From positions 154,820 to 218,819 of the forward strand of contig NZ_FOND01000008.1 of NCBI RefSeq assembly GCF_900112815.1: a stretch of 64,000 nucleotides of DNA. The letters run 5' to 3'. Source of the stretch: Blastococcus tunisiensis. Lineage in GTDB: Bacteria; Actinomycetota; Actinomycetes; Mycobacteriales; Geodermatophilaceae. Below are positions 59,929-64,000 of this stretch, piece by piece. Numbering within the stretch: the stretch's first letter is position 1; the number at the start of each line of letters is the position of its first letter. Under the pieces are notes generated by a model. The model saw only the letters and a list, made by a program, of their open reading frames with translations, did not search any database and had not been told where the DNA came from. Made by a program: the position numbers and the translations under genes.

Positions 59929-61140
59929 ATGACGACCGAGCCGACCGCGATCCCCGGGGACGTCGCGCGCGCCATGCGGGACGACCTGTCGTCGGTCGCC
60001 GAGCGCACCGTCGCCGAGATCATCGTCGAGGTGCCGAGCTACGCCGACGCGTTCACCGGGAGGATGGGCCAGAAGATCGGCAACGCCGTGGAGCTGGCGC
60101 TCGGCGGGTTCCTCGAGCTGGCCACCGCGAGCACCGGCGCGGACCCGAGCACCCCCATCGGCCCCGCGCTGGCGGCCGCCTACGACCTGGGCCGCGGTGA
60201 GGCCCGCAGCGGCCGTTCCATGGATGCGCTGCTGGCGGCCTACCGGGTCGGTGCCCGCATCTCCTGGCGGGAGATGAGCGCGACCGCGGTGGCCGCCGGG
60301 CTCTCGGTGGAGCAGCTGGCGCGCTTCGCGGAGCTGGTGTTCGCCTTCATCGACCAGCTGTCGGCCGCCAGCGTGGCGGGGCACGCCGACGAGCTGGCCA
60401 CGACCGGGCGGGTCCGGCAGCGCTACCTCGAGCGGCTGGCCGCCCTGCTGCTGACCGGGGCCGCTCCCGAGGACCTGGCGGCCGCGGCGGAACGGGCCGA
60501 CTGGGCGCCCCCGCGGACGCTCACCGCCGTGCTGCTGCCGGAGGGGAAGGTCCGCGGCGCCATGGTGTCCCTTGACGGGCGGACGCTGCGGGCGGCCGAC
60601 GACGTCCGGGACCCGTCCGGCGCGGGGGAGCTGGTGGTGCTCCTCGTGCCCGACGCCGAGGGCCGGTCGCGGCCGGCGCTGCTCCGCTCGCTCGACGGGC
60701 GGGACGCCGTCGTCGGCCCGCCGCGGCCGTGGACGGAGGCGCAGGGTTCCTACACGCGCGCCCTGCGGGCGGTGCAGCTGGACCTGGTGGCCGAGGGCTC
60801 CGAGCCACTCGACACCGAGGCCCGGCTGGCCGATCTCGTGCTCCGGGCCGACGAGCCGGCGTTGGCGGACCTGCGGGCAAGGGTGTTGGCTCCGCTGGAC
60901 GAGCTCTCCCCGGGGGCGCGCGAGAAGCTGACCGAGACGCTGCGTTCCTGGCTGATGCACCACGGGCGCCGGGACGCGGTCGCGGGCGAGCTGTTCGTGC
61001 ACCCGCAGACGGTGCGCTACCGGATGGGGCAGCTGCGCGAGCTGTACGGGAAGCGGCTGGAGGAGCCGCGGACCGTGCTGGAGCTGACGCTCGCCCTGGG
61101 CGTCGCACCCGGACCGCCGTCGGCAAGGATCGACCCGTGA
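59929..61140 (+). CDS. PucR-type helix-turn-helix regulator
   Basis: 403 residues with a C-terminal PucR/CdaR helix-turn-helix: LRSWLMHHGRRDAVAGELFVHPQTVRYRMGQLRELYGKRL. The N-terminal helical domain (LLAAYRVGARISWREMSATAVAAGLSVEQLARFAELVFAFIDQLSAASVAGHADEL) resembles the sensor part of RsbRD/PucR-like actinobacterial regulators. Divergent position suggests control of the desaturase/reductase pair; signal unknown. The ATG at 59929 follows AAGAGGGGTGGC. The stop overlaps the next gene start (GTGA). Confidence 0.88.
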   Translation: MTTEPTAIPGDVARAMRDDLSSVAERTVAEIIVEVPSYADAFTGRMGQKIGNAVELALGGFLELATASTGADPSTPIGPALAAAYDLGRGEARSGRSMDALLAAYRVGARISWREMSATAVAAGLSVEQLARFAELVFAFIDQLSAASVAGHADELATTGRVRQRYLERLAALLLTGAAPEDLAAAAERADWAPPRTLTAVLLPEGKVRGAMVSLDGRTLRAADDVRDPSGAGELVVLLVPDAEGRSRPALLRSLDGRDAVVGPPRPWTEAQGSYTRALRAVQLDLVAEGSEPLDTEARLADLVLRADEPALADLRARVLAPLDELSPGAREKLTETLRSWLMHHGRRDAVAGELFVHPQTVRYRMGQLRELYGKRLEEPRTVLELTLALGVAPGPPSARIDP

Positions 61141-61730
61141 CAGCCGGCGTCCTGATCGTGCACGGCTGGGAGAACCGGCGCCCCGAGGGGCACTGGCAGC
61201 GCTGGCTCGCGGGGGAGCTGGCCGACCGCGGGCTCGCAGTCCGCTATCCGCAGTTCCCGGAGCCGGACGAGCCGGTCCTCGCCGACTGGACGGCGCTGCT
61301 CCGCGACGAACTGGGCCGGCTGGACCCGGGGGGCGAACGGATCCTGGTCTGCCACAGCCTCGCCGTGCTGCTGTGGTGGCAGGCAGCGCCGGCCCTGGGT
61401 GCGCTGCAGCCGGACAGGGTCCTGCTCGTGGCCCCGCCGTCGGCCGACGTGCTGCGGTCCCATCCCGCGGTGCGGGCGTTCGCGCCGCCCGGCATCGAGG
61501 GCGCGGCCCCGGGCGACGACGTCCGCGGACGCGTCCGTCTGGTGGCCGCCGATGACGACCCGTACTTCCCGGGCGGGGCGGCACCGTTCTACGCGGACCG
61601 GTTCGGCCTCGACGTCGACGTGGTGTCCGGGGGTGCGCACCTGGACCTGCCGGCGGGTTACGGCGCATGGCCGGCGGCGCTGGACTGGTGCCTGGACCCG
61701 TCGGTACGCATCTCCGGGAGGCGGTCGTGA
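61137..61730 (+). CDS. RBBP9/YdeN-type alpha/beta hydrolase
   Basis: 197-residue small serine hydrolase: LIVHGWENRRPEGHWQRWLAGEL, nucleophile in VCHSLAVLLWWQ, acid in AADDDPYFPGG and histidine in GGAHLDLPAGYGAWP, as in the RBBP9/YdeN group. The substrate is unknown. The GTG at 61137 overlaps the PucR stop by four bases and its own stop overlaps the next start in the same way. Confidence 0.9.
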   Translation: MTAGVLIVHGWENRRPEGHWQRWLAGELADRGLAVRYPQFPEPDEPVLADWTALLRDELGRLDPGGERILVCHSLAVLLWWQAAPALGALQPDRVLLVAPPSADVLRSHPAVRAFAPPGIEGAAPGDDVRGRVRLVAADDDPYFPGGAAPFYADRFGLDVDVVSGGAHLDLPAGYGAWPAALDWCLDPSVRISGRRS

Positions 61731-62626
61731 CGGTGGATCTCGCGCGGGCGGCTGACTTCCTGGCGTCGTCGGCGCGGGTCCTGGACCGGCGGAGGTTCGA
61801 CCTGCTGTTCGGGGACGGCGAGCCCGCCGCGGTGCCCGCCGCGGTGCTCGCGGCGGTCGATGCGTACCGCAACCCCGACGGCGGCTACGGGTGGGGCCTC
61901 GAGCCCGATCTCCGGTCGCGCACCAGCCAGCCAGGAGGAGCGCTGCACGCGCTCGAGGTCTTCGCCGACGTCGCGCCGGTGCTGACGCCCCGCGCGGTCG
62001 AGCTGTGCGACTGGCTGGACGCGGAGACGCTGCCCGACGGCGGGCTGCCGTTCGCCCTGCCGGTGCCCGACCCGGCGGCGTGCGCGCCCTTCTGGGCCTC
62101 GGCGGACTCCGGGACGTCGTCGCTGCAGATCACCGCGGTGGTGGCCGCGACCGCGCACCGGGTGGCCTCGGCGGATCCGGCGGTCGCCGGGCACCCCTGG
62201 CTGGAGCGGGCCACCGGCTACTGCCTGCGCGCCGTCCGGGACCTCGGGCCGGAGCCGCACGCGATGGTGCTCGCCTTCGCCGCCCAGTTCCTGGATGCCG
62301 CAGCGCCCGTCTCCCCCGAGGCCGGCGGTCTCGTCGACGTGCTGCGCCCGCACGTGCCCGCGGACGGGCTGCTGCACGTGGCCGGTGGCGCCGAGGACGA
62401 GTTCATGCGGCCGCTGGACATCGCGCCGCTGCCCGGTGGCCCGGCCCGGTCGCTGTTCGCCGCGGGGGTGGTGGACGCCGAACTCGAGCGGCTCGCCGCC
62501 GGGCAGCTGCCCGACGGCGGGTGGGGTGTCGACTTCGGCAGCTTCTCCCCCGCCGCGACCCTGGAGTGGCGCGGGCACCGCACGGTGCAGGCGCTGACCG
62601 TCCTGCGTGCCAACGGGGTGCTCTGA
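61727..62626 (+). CDS. Alpha/alpha-toroid protein, prenyltransferase/terpene cyclase-like
   Basis: 299 residues with repeated QW-like motifs: YRNPDGGYGWGLEPDLRS, ETLPDGGLPFALPVP and QLPDGGWGVDFGSFSPAATLEWRGHRT. These resemble the helical toroid repeats of squalene-cyclase and prenyltransferase folds, but no DxDD or other cyclase motif is seen, so activity is uncertain. The GTG at 61727 overlaps the hydrolase stop (GTGA), making a coupled three-gene set with the PucR-type gene. Confidence 0.83.
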   Translation: MTVDLARAADFLASSARVLDRRRFDLLFGDGEPAAVPAAVLAAVDAYRNPDGGYGWGLEPDLRSRTSQPGGALHALEVFADVAPVLTPRAVELCDWLDAETLPDGGLPFALPVPDPAACAPFWASADSGTSSLQITAVVAATAHRVASADPAVAGHPWLERATGYCLRAVRDLGPEPHAMVLAFAAQFLDAAAPVSPEAGGLVDVLRPHVPADGLLHVAGGAEDEFMRPLDIAPLPGGPARSLFAAGVVDAELERLAAGQLPDGGWGVDFGSFSPAATLEWRGHRTVQALTVLRANGVL

Positions 62627-62744
62627 GCCGCCGGCGATTCACGGCGGCATGTCATGCCGGTCACAGGTTCCGCGCAGCTTCTCCCTCCAGCGTGAGCCGT
62701 GATCGACCCGACGCGGGTCGACCGGACACGACGGAGGACCGGAC

Positions 62745-63266
62745 ATGGACGACGACACGATGCAGGAGCCTGGGCGACCGGACCGTGCTCGGCGGGGTTG
62801 GGCCCGCTCGATCGCCCTGGTCGGTGGCGGGCTGGTGGCCGGCGGCATCCTCGCCGGGACGCTGACGGCCACCGCCGCGACCGACGAGGGCACCGCGGAC
62901 GACGAGGGCGCCGCTGCCGACTGCCCCGGGGGGCGTGGGTCCGGCGGACCGTTCGGGGACGAGGAGGCGCTCACCGGTGACACGGCCACGTCCGTCGAGG
63001 AGGCGGTGCTGGACGAGTACCCGGACGCCACGGTCCGCTGGCTGCTGACCGATTCCGACGGGGCCTACCAGGCGCTCGTCCTGACGGCGGACGGAGAGCG
63101 CCTGCACGTCGAGCTCGACGAGTCGTTCGCGATCACCGACACCGAGGCCCACGCCGCCGGCAGCGGCCGGGGTCCCGGCCGCGGGTTCGGCCACGGCCAC
63201 GGCCACGGAGGGTCCGACGAGGGCACCACGGATGACGGCACCACGGACGACGGCTCGGCGGACTGA
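62745..63266 (+). CDS. Membrane-anchored PepSY-like small protein with His/Gly tail
   Basis: 173 residues: basic N-terminus, one helix (SIALVGGGLVAGGILAGTLTATAA), an extracellular domain with a PepSY-like pattern (SVEEAVLDEYPDATVRWLLTDSDGAYQALVLTADGERLHVELDESFAITD) and a tail with GFGHGHGHGGS followed by DEGTTDDGTTDDGS. The histidine stretch might bind metal. The ATG at 62745 follows GGAGGACCGGAC. The function is unknown. Confidence 0.8.
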   Translation: MDDDTMQEPGRPDRARRGWARSIALVGGGLVAGGILAGTLTATAATDEGTADDEGAAADCPGGRGSGGPFGDEEALTGDTATSVEEAVLDEYPDATVRWLLTDSDGAYQALVLTADGERLHVELDESFAITDTEAHAAGSGRGPGRGFGHGHGHGGSDEGTTDDGTTDDGSAD

Positions 63267-63552
63267 ACTGCCGGGACCCAACCACCGGGGTGGAGCAGGG
63301 GCTGAACCACCGAGGCCGAACCACCGGGGTGGAGCAGGGGCTGAACCACCGAGGCCGAACCACCGGGGCCGAACTACCGGGGCTGAACTACCCGGGCTGA
63401 ACTACCGGGGTGGAGCAGGGGCTGAACCACCGGCGGTCCATTCGGGTTGATCACGGGCGGGCGCACGACCGGCGGTGACTGGCCGGTCGTGTGTCCTGTC
63501 CGCGCGTCAGTGCATGGGCCTTGGTGCTCGGGGGACGGAAGGCTCCGCCCGT
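63267..63552. other. Repeat-bearing gap before the HNH gene
   Basis: 286 bp between the PepSY-like gene and the end of the opposing HNH gene. The first 160 bp are tandem repeats; the rest is GC-rich and shows no gene or motif I can support. Confidence 0.5.
63280..63432. repeat. Compound tandem repeat (39-bp and 14-bp units)
   Basis: Two identical 39-bp units (63280-63318 and 63319-63357) built from ACCACCGGGGTGGAGCAGGG and GCTGAACCACCGAGGCCGA, then shorter 13-14-bp units of the type CCGAACTACCGGGG, then a third partial long unit ending near 63432. It lies just after the stop of the PepSY-like gene. Likely a variable-number locus. Confidence 0.85.
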
Positions 63553-64000
63553 TCAGAACGGTGGCGGGTCGTCGTCGGGCTCGTCGGGGTGGTCGTCCGG
63601 TGGTGGGTCGGGGTCCGGCTGTGGGGGTGGGCGGAGGCCGGGTGGTCGGGTGGTGCGGGTGATGCCGGACGGGCTGGTCACGTGCAGGGTGCCGTCGGGG
63701 TCCATGCGGAAGGTCCAGCCGCGGGCGAAGGTCTTGAGCCGGTGGTGGGAGCGGCACAGGCAGCAGAGATTGGTGCAGGTGGTGGCTCCGCCGTCGGCGT
63801 GCGGGATGACGTGGTCGTGGTCGGCCCAGCCGGCGCGTTGCCCGCAGTTGGGGGTGCGGCAGCGTCGGTCGCGGGTGCTGGTGAACCGGTGCTGGGCGGC
63901 GGTGGGTTCGTAGGCGTCGGTGGCCGGTGGCATGCCCAGCACCGGGCAGCCGCACCCCGCCGCGGAATCGCCAACGGAATCGCCCGTGGCGTCGCGGCCG
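63553..64000 (-). CDS. HNH endonuclease domain protein, partial (N-terminus outside window)
   Basis: The C-terminal part of a DUF222/HNH-type protein. The nuclease core is RDRRCRTPNCGQRAGWADHDHVIPHADGGATTCTNLCCLCRSHHRLK, with HDH, Asn and His of the HNH motif and cysteine pairs for a structural zinc. The frame is open to base 64000, so the start is missing. The tail is proline/aspartate rich (PDPPPDDHPDEPDDDPPPF). Such genes are multicopy in many actinobacteria; a role is not known, and restriction or mobility is only a guess. Confidence 0.87.
   Translation of the reverse strand, partial: GRDATGDSVGDSAAGCGCPVLGMPPATDAYEPTAAQHRFTSTRDRRCRTPNCGQRAGWADHDHVIPHADGGATTCTNLCCLCRSHHRLKTFARGWTFRMDPDGTLHVTSPSGITRTTRPPGLRPPPQPDPDPPPDDHPDEPDDDPPPF

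Overview
The window is chromosomal DNA around the replication origin of a very GC-rich actinomycete. Gene order (gyrA-gyrB-SDR-ABC-dciA-recF-gnd-dnaN-oriC-dnaA-rpmH-rnpA-yidD-yidC-jag-rsmG-parA-parB, then cwlM-trxA-trxB-murJ-pcnA, then ino1-ponA-rpsF-ssb-rpsR-rplI-dnaB) is the conserved actinobacterial origin neighbourhood. gnd between dnaN and recF, and the general gene content, suggest something like Geodermatophilales (Blastococcus, Modestobacter, Geodermatophilus). That placement is an inference from content and composition, not from a database match.

Left arm (1-16485): replication genes run leftwards, away from an origin between dnaN and dnaA (13514-14742). The origin carries one perfect and several degenerate DnaA boxes, an 18-bp perfect hairpin and a duplicated segment. 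gyrA is cut by the window edge. A short SDR/DUF2867 gene, an ABC exporter half-transporter and a gene of unknown function lie between gyrB and dciA.

Right arm (16486-42105): a ribosomal protein L34 / RNase P / YidC membrane-insertion / Jag / RsmG / ParAB run on the plus strand, then minus-strand cell-envelope and redox genes. These are a Ddl-like ligase, an aminotransferase, a CwlM-type amidase-fold protein, thioredoxin and its reductase, and a MurJ flippase with a separate pseudokinase gene and a DUF6049 partner. Nudix hydrolase, CCA/poly(A) polymerase, a secreted metalloprotease, an MFS carrier, YqgE, a lipoprotein and inositol-phosphate synthase follow.

Far right (42105-64000): a PadR regulator with a visible operator, a class A penicillin-binding protein with an unusual repeat-rich tail, a GT87-like membrane glycosyltransferase, endonuclease IV, the rpsF-ssb-rpsR-rplI operon, and dnaB with a 415-residue intein in its Walker A loop. 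A desaturase / ferredoxin-reductase / PucR-type module and a translationally coupled set of small enzymes end the window, with a partial HNH endonuclease at the edge.

Across the window I see five parS-like palindromes, two families of dispersed palindromic elements at gene ends (one joined directly to stop codons), many strong hairpin terminators, several tandem-repeat tracts and a recurrent -10 box placed 6-8 bp before the start codon, which suggests frequent leaderless transcripts. No tRNA, rRNA, CRISPR array, insertion sequence or prophage was recognised.
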